A stretch of 64,000 nucleotides of DNA, from the NCBI GenBank assembly GCA_029204225.1, contig CM055104.1, positions 53,357,417-53,421,416 on the forward strand. Direction: 5' to 3'. A model generated the notes under the pieces. The model did no database searches. It had not been told where the DNA came from and saw only the letters and a list, made by a program, of their open reading frames with translations. Source of the stretch: Diphasiastrum complanatum (lineage: Eukaryota; Streptophyta; Lycopodiopsida; Lycopodiales; Lycopodiaceae). Positions 27,401-39,400 of the stretch are shown piece after piece. The translations under genes were made by a program, and so were the position numbers. Each line of letters starts with the position of its first letter. Position 1 is the first letter of the stretch.

Positions 27401-30400
27401 CTCGTTGGGTAGAGTTGACGCCAGAGTTTGATATGTCTATCAGATATAGACGAGGGAAATTCAATACAGTAGCAGATGCCCTTAGCAGAATGCCTATGAT
27501 AAACGAGCTGAGTTTTACTCAGATTCGTAATGAGTTACTCGAGTCCTTGAGAGGGAAGTGCCAGCATGATGCATTCTTCTCTACTATCTGGAACTCAGTC
27601 CAGAGCAGACAATTACAGACTCCAGAACCAATTCCCGGGGCTGGTGCCAGTTCATCCAAGAATACGGCAGCTTCCGTTGAGGAGGAGGATGATGAGTCCG
27701 AGTATACGTCGTCAGATGACGTTGAGGATTCTGAGCCTGTATTACCCAAGAAAACCCCAGCGGTTGAGGGTCAGTTGACTCAAGGATTCAAATGGAAATA
27801 GTATTCCATTCAGGATGAGTACTTGCCCTATAGAGATAGAGTATGTGTCCCCAATTCAGAGGATTATCGGCAGCAGGTCCTATATGGACGTCATGACAAT
27901 CCTAGTGCGGGACACCCAGGCATACAGAAGACCTATGAGCTTCTTCGTAGGCAATTTTTTTGGCCCAGTATGAAAAAGGACGTCCAACAGTATGTAACCA
28001 GTTGCCAGAAATGTCAAGTAAACAAAGCAAAGCGTTTAAAGGCAGGAGGGTTGTTGCAGCCCTTAGAAATACCAGCTGGTAAATGGGAGAGTATCTCCAT
28101 GGATGTTATAGTAGGCCTGCCTAAAACCCAAAAGGGTAATGACGCTATATGGGTCACAGTTGACCGTCTAACCAAAATGGCTCATTTTATTCCGACCAAA
28201 ACAACCGTTAGAGCTCCAGAGTTAGCAAGGTTGTTTGTAGACGGGCTATTTAAATTGTACGGTCTACCTTCTGGCATAGTCAGCGACCAGGACAGTAAGT
28301 TTAATGGAAATTTTTGGAGGGCAGTATTCCATCATCTCCATACTAAACTTAATATGAGTACCACTGACCATCCACAGACGGACGGTCAAACAGAAACGGT
28401 AAATCAGGTGCTGGAGGATATGCTTCGTGCATACGTCAGCAAGAAGCAAACTAATTGGGAGGAGTTCGTAATGGTCGGAAGTCTCTTGGCGAGACGTGCG
28501 TTGGTGCTACAGAACACCAACCGCTCCAACTGACTCACTGGCAGCCTGTTTCTTCTCCTCGTGTGAATGAGTGCCATGTGCTCCAATTACGCTCACACAC
28601 GGAGGCAGCGCAATCCTGTGGTACGTGCATGGAAATGCTTCAGCACATGTGCACGGGTGGAATGTCAACGAAACACAGCAATGGAGGATGAAATGAGATG
28701 CATACCTGAGAAAGAACACGCAGTGCAAGACGCTGTATGGATGGATAGGTGCTATCAAACGTATTGCAGGTGATAAGCTATTCCCCCATAGCATGTTGGT
28801 TGACGGCTGGTACGTTGGTTTCATTTCCTAATCAAGTTGTCTCTCTGACATGCAAATTTTAAACCTTGCAAACGAAGATATCTGATTTGGAGCGCCAGGT
28901 TGACTTGCCTACGGACAGCACACATCCCATGCCTGCACTTGGGCACACAGTTGATGGCAGAGAGAGAGAGGGAGCTTGCCGAGATGAGAGAGAGAGAGCT
29001 TGGGCTTGAGCACAGAGAGCCTCCATTGTACGAGGCAGATGAGCCAGTGTCGGGGGATGAGCATGATGAGGATGAGCCCATTCAAGTTGTGTTCGCCAGA
29101 TCAGAGTGGGATGAGGCATATGATACAGGTGTTGGGCACACGCCTAGAGCAGGGGTCATAGGTGCATCACGTGGTAGAGGTGGGGCACATGCCACAGATT
29201 ATACCGGGAGACAGGCAGGGTCCACAGGGGGGCCCAGTGGCATACCTTCTTATGTTGATATGATGGAGGAGGCTCTTGATAGAGAGCAGAGTGATTTGGG
29301 TTTACCTTCCACAGCTGCTTGGATGAGTGCATCACAGAGTCATAGGCATTACTACGACAGCACACCAGAGGAGACACCAGATGACTTTGATTTTACCGAT
29401 TGGGAGGCCATGCAGGGTCCACATGGTGCACAGGATGAGGCACGGGGGATGATCCAGAGGATGGTGCACATGATGAGTCTTAGAGCCCAGAGCATTTGTA
29501 TTCGGATGCCCAGTTGTACGACTTGATTGCCACGTTGGATTCAGAGGCCCAGCAGATGCCGAGCGTCAGGGCGCCCCCATCTTCTCTAGCCAGCATGCCC
29601 TACACAGAGTCTCAGCCAGAGCAGCCACATGAGGTGCCTGCGGTTCCTCAGAGGGTTTATATGCGCTGCACAACACCTCCAATGGCACCGATGCCATTGA
29701 GGCCTGTAGCCCCTCCATCGCCATCCACTTCTGCAGCACCAGGTCTCCATGGCAGGCCACCATCTGTGCCCCCAGGTTTTCTCTTGCAGCGCCCACATCC
29801 ACAGTGGCTCCTCCAATGGCAACACCCACATCACATCCTCCTCCTTTGGCAGCGCCCACTCCACTGGCGCCTCCTTTGGCAGCACCCAAGATGTACTAGT
29901 ACCGGCCACCACAGCGCCCCTTTCAATACATATCGCCACTGTACTTGCCTCCTGCAGGGACGGCCCCTCCACAACCAATTCCTCCACCAGCAGCAGCCCC
30001 ACGGGCACACACTCCACGGGCTCATCCTCCTCTATCAGCTGCACAAGGACACCCCTCTTTGGCTTCTCTATCCCAGCTGGCCTCAGCTTGGGCCCAGCCT
30101 AGCCAGCCAGGTGATCTGCATGGGGGTGATGAGGCATTGACAGCTCCCCTCGTCCGCAAGAGACCAGGAAGGCCCAAGGGTGCATCGAACAAGAAAGGCA
30201 GAGCATAGAAACAGCCAGGGAAGAGAGGACGACCTCGCAGGGCCCCAGGTGCAAGTAGAGAAGCACTATCACAGCCAACTGGAGCAGGTCTAGTCGGTTT
30301 GGCTTGCTTGGGGACTGATGCGGAGGCAGATTGGGAGGATGTGGAAGACGAGTCCTCCTCCTCGGATACACAGCCCATGCCAGTTCCAAACAGGCATAGA

Positions 30401-33400
30401 TATCAGTTGCGAGAGTCAGCTCGGGGCCCTAAGTTGTCTCCGGAGCATTCGTCTGAGTCAGAGCCAGAGCATTGATTGTAGCTCTGTTTTTTTATTTTTA
30501 GCAGTTTGATATCATGTTCCATGTTTGGCGACCAGATGGTCGAACACTGTATTCAGACCATTTTCCATATTATATCCAGTGTTGGACGTACTTTATTCGC
30601 TGCACATTTTGTATTTGTCGATTTGTAATTGTTATGCTCTCTTTTCAATTTGATTTCGAATGGTATGTGCGTAGTTACAATTAGTTTCAACTGCAGAGAT
30701 TGATAGTAGATGCACAACACTAAAATAGAACCCCCTTAATAGCATTTCATAAACACACATATTACATTGCAATACACCAGGCACGCGTTGCACAAAAAAC
30801 ACACCATACATTAATTCATCAGATGTATCAAAATTACAATACGTATTCCCGCCATATACGGCTGGGGCTGTTCTTTACACTATGTTAGACACTAAATGCT
30901 GCCTCATCTACTGCCGAAAATTACATAACAACAATCAGCCACATACGGCCAGACCCCATCTATTCTAAACATTCCTATGGATCCTCCACTGACTCCTCGC
31001 CCTCGTCAAATGCATTGTTCTGATGCTCTCGCTCTGCCTCCCGGTTAGCCAGAGCTCCCTCCTAGTTAGCACGACGGCGGGCAGCCCTTTCCCTCCCCAT
31101 GATGAGCTACCGTCGTGTGAAGTTCATTCCGATCTGCTCATCCAAATCCAGCTCGACAGCGGGGGCGGGGGCCACAGCGGGGGCAGGGATCTGCAGCTTT
31201 GGGTGTCTCTGCCGAGTCTCTCGCAGCATCTCTGCAATGTCTGCCTCTTGCTTCCGATGCCTTTCGTTGTGCCTTCGGACATCTTCCTCAAGCTTCCTCC
31301 TAGCTTCGCCCTCAGGCCTCGATGGTATGCGTTGCGCCATTATGGTGGCGCCCTCAGACCCACAGTACCAGGGCGGCACCAATAAATAGTATTTTTTATT
31401 ATTATTTTTTTTTAATTTTCTAATAAAAACCCATTTTATTATTGTAAATTAGGGTAAAAAATTCAAAAAAAAAAAAAGGTTTAGGGTTTAGAAAAAAGAG
31501 GGGACTGTACAGGGGGGCACTGTGGGGAAGCAGACCTAAGGGTCAATGGGAGTGCAGCATGGGGGGAGCAACAAATCCGGACAGGTACACCGTCACATGG
31601 GGAGTAGACCACGGACCCAATCGGAGTGCAGCACGTGGGGGAGCAACACGGCGCAGGTACAGTGGCACATGGGCACTGTGGGGGAGCAGGCCATGCGGCC
31701 AATGGGAGTGCAGCACGTGGGGGAGCAACAAATGGGGGTAGGTACAACGGCACATGGAGGGATCATCAACAACTGCACATGGGGAAACAGGTTGTGGGGT
31801 TAAATAGGCACTCACGAGGCTGTGAGAGAGCCAGTGAGAGGCTGTGAGAGAGGCTGTGAGAGGCTGTGAGAGAGCCAGTGAGAGGCTGTGAGAGAGGCTG
31901 TGAGAGCCAGTTTGAGAAACAGGGTGTCGTGAGATGGCGGAGCGCATACCACCGAGGCTCGAGGGCAAAGCCAGGAGGAAGCTCGAGGAAGATGTCCGAA
32001 GGCACAACGAAAGGCATCGGAAGCAAGAGGCAGACATTGCAGAGATGCTGCGACAGACTCGGCAGAGACACCAAGAGCTGCAGATCCCCGCCCTCGCTGT
32101 GGCCCTTGCCCTTGCTGTCGAGCTGGATTTGGATGAGCAGATCGGAATGAACTTCATACGACGGCAGCTCATCATGGTCAGGGAAAGGGCGGCCCAACGT
32201 CGGGCTAACCAGGAGGCAGATCGGGCTAACCGGGAGGCAGAGCGAGAGCAACAGAACAATGCACCTGACAAGGGCAAGGAGTCAGTGGAAGATCCGTAGG
32301 AATGTTTAGAATAGATAGGATCCAGCTGTATGTGGCTAACTGTTGTTATGTAGTTTTCGGCATAAGATGAGGAAGCATTTAGTGTTTAACACAGTGTAAA
32401 GAACAGCCCCAGCCGTATGTGGCGGGATACGTATTGTTATTTTGATACTACTGTTGAATCAATGTTCAGTGTGTTTTTCGCGCAACGCGTGCCTGGGAAA
32501 TTGCAATGTAATATGTGTGTTTATGAAATGCTATCAAGGGGGGTGTATTTTTGTGTAGTGCATCTGCTATCAATCTCTGCAGTTGAAACAAATTGAAAAT
32601 ACGCACATACCATTCGAAATAAAATTACAAATCGACAAATACACAATGTGCAGCGAATAAAGTACATCCAACACTGGATATAATATGGAAAATGGTCTAA
32701 ATACAGTGTTCGACCATCTGGCCGCCAAACATGGAACATGATATCAAACTGCTAAAAATAAAAAAACAGAGCTACAATCAATGCTCTGGCTCTGACTCAG
32801 ACGAATGCTCCGGAGACAACTCAGGGCCCCAAGCTAACTCTCGCAACTGATATCTATGCATGTCTGGAACTGGCATGGGCTGTGTATCCGAGGAGGAAGA
32901 GTTGTCATCCACATCCTCCCAATCTGCCTCCGCATCAGCCCCCAAGCAAGCCAAACCAACTAGACCTGCTCCAGCTGGCTGTGATACTGCACCTCTACCT
33001 ACACTTGGGGCCCTGCGAGGTCGTCCTCTCTTCCCTGGCTGTTTCTGTGCTCTGCCTTTCTTGTTCGGTGCACCCTTGGGCCTTCCTGGTCTCTTGCAGA
33101 CGAGGGGGGCCGTCAATGCCTCATCACCCCCATGCAAATCACCTGGTTGGCTAGGCTGGGCCCAAGCTGAGGCCGGCTGGGATAGAGAAGTCAAAGAGGG
33201 GTGTCCCTGTGCAGCTGATAGAGGATGAGCCCGTGAAGTGTGCGCCCGTGGGGCTGCTGCTGGTGGAGGAACTGGCAACGGTGATATGTACTGAAAGGGG
33301 CACTGCGATGGCCGGTACTGGTACATCCTGGTGCTGCCAAACGAGGAGCCGGTGGAGTGGGTGCTGCCAAAGGAGAATGTGCCGTGGGTACTGCCACTGG

Positions 33401-36400
33401 AGGAGCCACTGTGGATGTGGGCGCTGCAAGAGAAAACCTAGGCACAGATGGTGGCCTGCCATGGAAACCTGGTGCTACAGAAGTGGATGGCGATGGAGGG
33501 GCTGCAGGCCTCAATGGCATCGGTGGCACTGGAGGTGTTGTGCGGCGCACATACACCCTCTGAGGAACTGGAGGAACTGGAGGCACCTCATGTGGCTGCT
33601 TTGGCTGAGACTCTGTGTATGGCATGCTAGCAAGAGATGATGGGGGTGCCCTGACACTCGGCATGAGGTGGGCCTCTGAATCCATCGTGGCAATCAAGTC
33701 GTCTAGCTCTGCATCCGAATACAAATGCTCTGGGCTCTGGGCCTCATTCTGTGCACCATCCCCTGAATCAACCCGTGCCTCATCCCGTGTCTCATCATGT
33801 GCACCCTTTGGACCCTACAAGGCCTCCCAATCGGTGCAATCAAAGTCATCTGATGCCTCCTCTGGTGTGTTGTCGTAGTAACGGCCATGACTCTGTACTG
33901 CACGCATCCAAACAGCTGCGGGACCGACATCTAAATCACTCTGCCCTCAATCAAGAGCCTCCTCCATCATATCGACATAGGTAGATATGCCACTGCCCCC
34001 CCCTGTGTGACCCCTGCACGTGGCGTGTGCCCAACACCTGTACCATATGCCTCATCCCACTCTGATCTGGCGAACACAACTTGAATGGGCTCATCCTCAT
34101 CATGCTCATCCCCCGACACTGGCTCATCTGCCTCGTACAATGGAGGCTCTCTATGCTCAAGCCCAAGCTCTCTCTCTCATCTCGGCAAGCTCCCTCTCTC
34201 TCTCTCTGCCATCAGCTGTGTGCCCAAGTCATCTGCAGGCATGGGATGTGTGCTATCCGTAGGCAAGTCAACCTTGCGCTCCAAATTAGATATCTTCGTC
34301 TGCAAGGTTTAAAATTCCATGTCAAAGAGACAACTTGATCAGGAAATGAAACCAACGTACCAGCCGTCAACCAACATGCTATGGGAGAATAGCTTATCAC
34401 CTGTAGTGCGCTCGTAATGGTCGGAAGTCTCCTGGCGAGACATGCGTTGGTGCTACAAAACACCAACCGCTCCAATTGACTCACTGACAACCTGTTTCTT
34501 CTCCTCGTGTGAATGAATGCCCATGTGCTCCAATAATGCTCACACGGAGGCAACACAATCCTGTGGTACGTGCAATGAAATGCTTCAGCACATGTGCACG
34601 GGTAGAACGTCAACGAAACACAGCAATGGAGGATGAAATGAGATGTATACCTGAGAAAGAACCCGCAATGCAAGACGCTGTATGGAGGGATAGGTGCTAC
34701 CGAACATGGTCCACCAGGTAATGGGAAGCTGCCTCCTCTCTGGATCCTGAGCAGCCGGGTGGCCCACAGCCCTCAAAAACTGTGTGCCCATGCAGCTAGA
34801 GACCAAGATGTTGAGGATCGGCCTCCACCTGATATCAGTCCAGCCATCGGACATGATGCTGCAACCGTAAGTAGCCCAGTGGCGACCTAGAGGCTCCATC
34901 TCTCTAGACAAGGACTCGACCCTATCCCTCAGCATGTGTGTACGGACAACCTCTAAACTAGGGACTCTCCAGCTAGGGCTGACAGACTGCGCAACGGCCT
35001 GTGTGGCCTCTCTGTCCATGTGCGGCTGATGCGCGCCGCGAATGCTCTGTTGCCTAAGAACTCTCCCAGCTCGGCGACGGGTAGCGGACCTCTAGCACGA
35101 TGCACCAAACGTGACGGGAATGGATGAGGACGCAACAGGCTGGGCACTAGTGGATGCATCGGCTGTAGACGTGGAATGGGGAGAGTGGGATGCACTGGCA
35201 GGGATGGGTGCAGCAGCATAAGTGGGGTGCACTGGTGGAGGCGGAACATCTGGCATGGGATACAAAAACTGCTGGCTAGGGAGGTCATCCGGATGGGAAG
35301 GGAGAGAGAAAGGGATCTCCTCAACATCCTGGAAGGCCTCGTCACTAGCATCCTGGGCCTGCTCCTGCTCGGGTGGTGGAGAATCCATGAGAAAGTCGTA
35401 AACAGAGAGCGAGCAACAGTAGGTGGTGGTGGAACCACAGTGGCAACAAGCGGACACGATGGGACGGGATCCACCGGAATGGGTGCAGATGGGGGTGCGT
35501 GTGGCGGAACTGTCTGAGGGGGATGAGAGACAAAGGGACTGAACGAGGATGCACTCCCTCTCCTCGTGCGTGCCAGCCAAGCAGGCAACAACTCGGGGTC
35601 AACCACATAAGGCGCGGTGCAAAACTGAAGAACAGCCTCCGAAATGGTGTTCTCCCCCGCCACAAGACCTCTTACGAGGGCACTTGCGGTTGTGGACTTC
35701 GTCACACGCAAGCGCTGCACCACCGCCCTTTTTCGCACATTCAGCAAGTAAGATGCTACTTATTTTTTGGCTCGTTCAAGATGCTTCTTATTTTTTCGCT
35801 CGTTCCGTGTGTGCCTCTCATTCCATTTGTCAATGCAAGCTCGACTTGAAGAAGCCCACTCGCACCCACTTCGCCTTTCAGTTCATCATGCTTGAGCGGC
35901 TACACAAGCTCAAGGGTGATTTGTGGCGCATGGCTACTTCTACAGAGTTCACAGCTATGGACCTGTCCACAACCCCAAAGGGCTTGGCCTTCAAAGAGAT
36001 CCTCTTCATGGAGCCTTTTTGGGTTGATGTGCAGGAGCTCATGGACGTCATGCGCCCCATCTACTCTGTTCTGAGGCTCGTTGATCACGAGGAGAGCACG
36101 ATGGGCCTCTTATACGAGTTCATGGACCGCATAGGCGAGTCTCTCCAGCATTCTGAGCTGGACCGTGCCAGGTATAACTTTTTCCGTCTCACCATCTTTC
36201 CTTCCGTTCGCACTCTTTTTTTTCTTGCTACCCCAGCACGCAATCGTGTAATTGTTGCCTCCACATAGTATGGTCCACAGGTTGGAGCCTATTAGGCGGT
36301 TGTGGCGGCGACGATGGGATAAGTTTCTGTTATAGAATTGAAATTATAGATAGAAAGGATCGTTAAATCGAGGTTTACCAACCTAGGAATCCTCGATGGT

Positions 36401-39400
36401 CTTCTACAACTCAAAATAGATCAAAATCAGCAAATACAGTGACATGCAAGCAATCTGAAGAATTCTAGAGGCATGCATGCAACATATGCATGGACTAGTA
36501 CTTGCACATGCAAACGGAAATTGATAGCAAATTGTAATTTTGTCGACATGCAACGAATAGATCAAACTTTCGAAGTAATCGGATCTGCTGGCTATGGAGG
36601 GCAGCGAGCAAGATGAAGAGGATGCGAGCAGAAATTTGCATGAAACTTTCGTCAGAAACTTGCTACACAAACTGAAATGATAGTATATGCTATAAAATCT
36701 TGGAAATTGCTCCTCCAATTGGGTCACGGATGCTTGTTGTCCATGAATTTCCAGCAAGAAGAACTATACATTAGCAAGAATACAAACCAATAAATCAGAT
36801 CCAACAAGACACCAATCTAGGATAGCATTACACTAGCATTAATTAGCAAGAGATTCTACCACAAAAAAAAAAATCACAAAAGCATATGTGAGAAGAAATC
36901 TCTCTCTCCAATAGTGCGCCCATCTAGGAGGAGGAGGTATCATTTAAATAGGTGTCCCACATACAACTTATGGGCCTACTCGAGGTTTTAAAACCTTTAC
37001 AATAAATTTTTATAATGTTTACAAACTTGGTAAGCCTATTTAAACTTTGAGAGAATACAACGCACATTAAAATTGCGTGGCGCTAAGAAATTGATCAAAC
37101 TTAAACCATAACAACTCCCTCCTAAGTTTGGTCAATTTTACATACTCCAAGCTTCTTCCTATGACGATGAAATAATTTTGCATGAAGTGGCTTTGTAAGA
37201 ATCTCTGCAGCCATGTTACTTGAGTCAATGAAGATAGGGGAGATAATCTTCTTCTTGACTAGATCTCTCAAATGATGATACTTGATATGAATATGTTTGG
37301 TCCTCCCATGAAATACGGCGTCTTTTGAAAGTACAATAGCAAAAGTGTTGTCAATAAATAGAGAACTTGGGCCTTCATCAAGTTGATGTAGATGTTCAAG
37401 CATGAATCGCAGCCAAACTACCTCATTGGAAACTCTTGAGGCTACGATATATTCCGCTTCGCAAGACGATTGAGCAACGAGAGATTGCTTCTTGCATATC
37501 CATGTGATGGCTGCCCCAGAAAGTATACTACATCCTCTTGTAATGCTTTTATAATCATCCACATTAGAAGCCCAACTGGCATCACTGATGAAGCAAGTGA
37601 TAGACCATCTTGTTTAGAGAAAACAAGTCCATAATCGGGAGTAGCTTTCAAATATTGTAAAACATATTTAGCATGCTTCCAATGAATAACACCAGGATTA
37701 GTAGCAAACTGACTAAGAGTATGAATTGCATAGGCATTATCAGGCCGTGTCCAAGTAGTGAGATACATTAAAGATCCAATCAAATTATGATAAGGAATCT
37801 TGGACATTTCTTCATGTTCCTCTTCAGTCTTCGCTCCATCTTCCTTGGATAATTTGACTCCAGGTAGCATAGGAATGTCTTTGCCTTTGCACTCTAGCAT
37901 ATTGTAGTCCTTCAGGATCTTCAAAATATAATGTTGTTGATGAAGTGCAATGGTGCCTTTTACCCTGTCATGATGAATTTGAATTCCAAGCCAAAATTTT
38001 GCCTCTCCAAGGTCCGAAACATCAAAGATAGAGCCAATTAACTTCTTACAATGATTGATGAAAGGAGCAGAATTTCCTATCAACAATGAATCATCAACAT
38101 AGACTGTCAACAATACATAATACTCATTCACCCTTTGGAAATAAACATTACCATCAGGAATGAATAGTATAAACCCCAATGCTCTTAGGACTTGATCTAT
38201 CTTCTTATTCCATTGCCTAGCGGATTGCTTTAAACCATATATACTTTTTAAAAGCAAGCAAACCCAACTAGGATGATGTCTACTCACATAGCCTGATGGC
38301 TGCTTCATAAAAATAGTTTCATCAAGTGTGCCATACAAATATGCTGTTTTCTCATCTATTTGATCCATTTTCAAATCATAATAAGCGGCCAAAGCAACTA
38401 ACAAACATATGCTAGCTTGCTTTACAACGGGAGAAAACGTATCAAAATAGTCAACTCCAAACTTTTGAGAATAACCTTTTGCTACAAGGCGAGCCTTGAA
38501 GCGTTTAATATCGATAACCTTCAGGTGAAAATTTTAGCTTATAGAGCCATTTGCAATCTATAGCCTTTCTTCCTGGTGGTAAAGGCTGTAGCTTCCAAAC
38601 TTGGTGTCGATACATGGACCCCATCTCTTCATCCATAGCTTTGCGCCATTGATTTTGTTCTTTACTTTGCATTGCTTCTTCATAAGTTGATGGAGCTTCC
38701 ACTAAATATCCAAATTCTCTTTGGAAGCGAACTGGCTAAGCCGCTTCCTCATCTTCGAATTCTTCTTCTTCCTCACCTGCATGTTCAATGATTTTTTCTT
38801 TTTCTTCTTCATCAAGAAGAGGTTCATGCATAGTTGGAACAATAGGCTGCTCTTCTGGGGTAGCATGAAACAGTTTGAAAACATCATATCCTAGAACATC
38901 TGCTTCTTCCTTTTTATGGAATATAGGATCATCTATGAACTTTGATTCATCAAAGCGTACATCTCTAGAAAAATGAAATTTCTTTGTACCTGGAATGTAA
39001 ATCTTATAATAATTTGAGATTGCATCATATCCAACTAGAATTCCTGGCATAGCAGTATTGTCTAGCTTATTGCATTTAACTTTAGGAACAAATACATATG
39101 CTAGACATCCAAATATTCTAACATGTGTTAACTTGGGCTTTTTCCCAATCCAACATTCATAAGGAGTTTTCTCCTTATCTAGAGATGTAAAGTACGATTC
39201 TGCAAGTAATTGGCAATATTAACTGCTCCCGCCCAAAATTTAGCAGGTAACTTTGCATGAATCACCATGCAGCGTGCTGCCTCAACAAGAGTTCGATTCC
39301 GCCGTTCTGCAACACCATTGTGTTGAGGGGTGTACACAGCCGTAAACTAATGTAGAATGTTATTGCTGGTACAAAACTCTTGAAATTCTGCAGAAATATA

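Larger units (their letters stand above)
23595..28461 (+). mobile_element. Ty3/gypsy LTR retrotransposon, truncated
   Basis: Order: short or truncated LTR (23595-23697, TG..CA), primer site TGGTATCAGAGCC (23699-23711), 0.8-kb leader, gag, protease, RT, remnant RNase H, integrase. This pol order (IN last) is that of Ty3/gypsy. It stops inside integrase at 28461, where hAT-like DNA begins, so the 3' LTR is lost. The RNase H core is deleted and frames are broken in gag and RT. Confidence 0.85.
28462..31390 (+). mobile_element. hAT-like copy B (left arm of the palindrome)
   Basis: The C-terminal half of the same hAT-like family as copy A: an inverted dimerisation exon, intron (28776-28867), extension exon, stop at 30473-30475, non-coding 3' part, and a second ORF in the opposite direction (30975-31340). 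No transposase catalytic region is present in this copy. From 28776 it is mirrored by copy C. Confidence 0.75.
31391..31930. other. Palindrome spacer with possible subterminal repeats
   Basis: The spacer between the two arms. It contains AT-rich sequence with an A run, three copies of a 75-78-bp repeat and a GTGAGAG minisatellite. hAT transposases typically bind short subterminal repeats, so this may be a retained element terminus; that is inference. Confidence 0.45.
28776..34405. repeat. 5.6-kb inverted repeat formed by hAT copies B and C
   Basis: The left arm (28776-31390) and right arm (about 31930-34405) are near-identical reverse complements over roughly 2.5 kb. Paired landmarks: CCATGTTTGGCG at 30518 with its complement at 32727; the two C-terminal stops at 30473 and 32778; the two small ORFs, both 366 bp long (30975-31340 and 31934-32299). 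The spacer at about 31391-31930 is unpaired. Small indels and substitutions separate the arms, so this is not a mirror artefact of assembly. Confidence 0.85.
31391..35747 (-). mobile_element. hAT-like copy C (right arm of the palindrome), internally deleted
   Basis: On the minus strand from 35747: N-terminal region, shortened transposase, dimerisation exon, intron, AT-hook extension and convergent small ORF. The middle of the transposase is missing (junction near 34772, between TQFLRAVG and [10 protein letters not shown]). It is probably a non-autonomous derivative. Confidence 0.75.

Noticed and set aside
31543-32277. A 244-codon minus-strand ORF
   Set aside because: It is the antisense of the small ORF at 31934 plus spacer repeats. 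The plus-strand frame has the better composition and a matching partner in the other arm.
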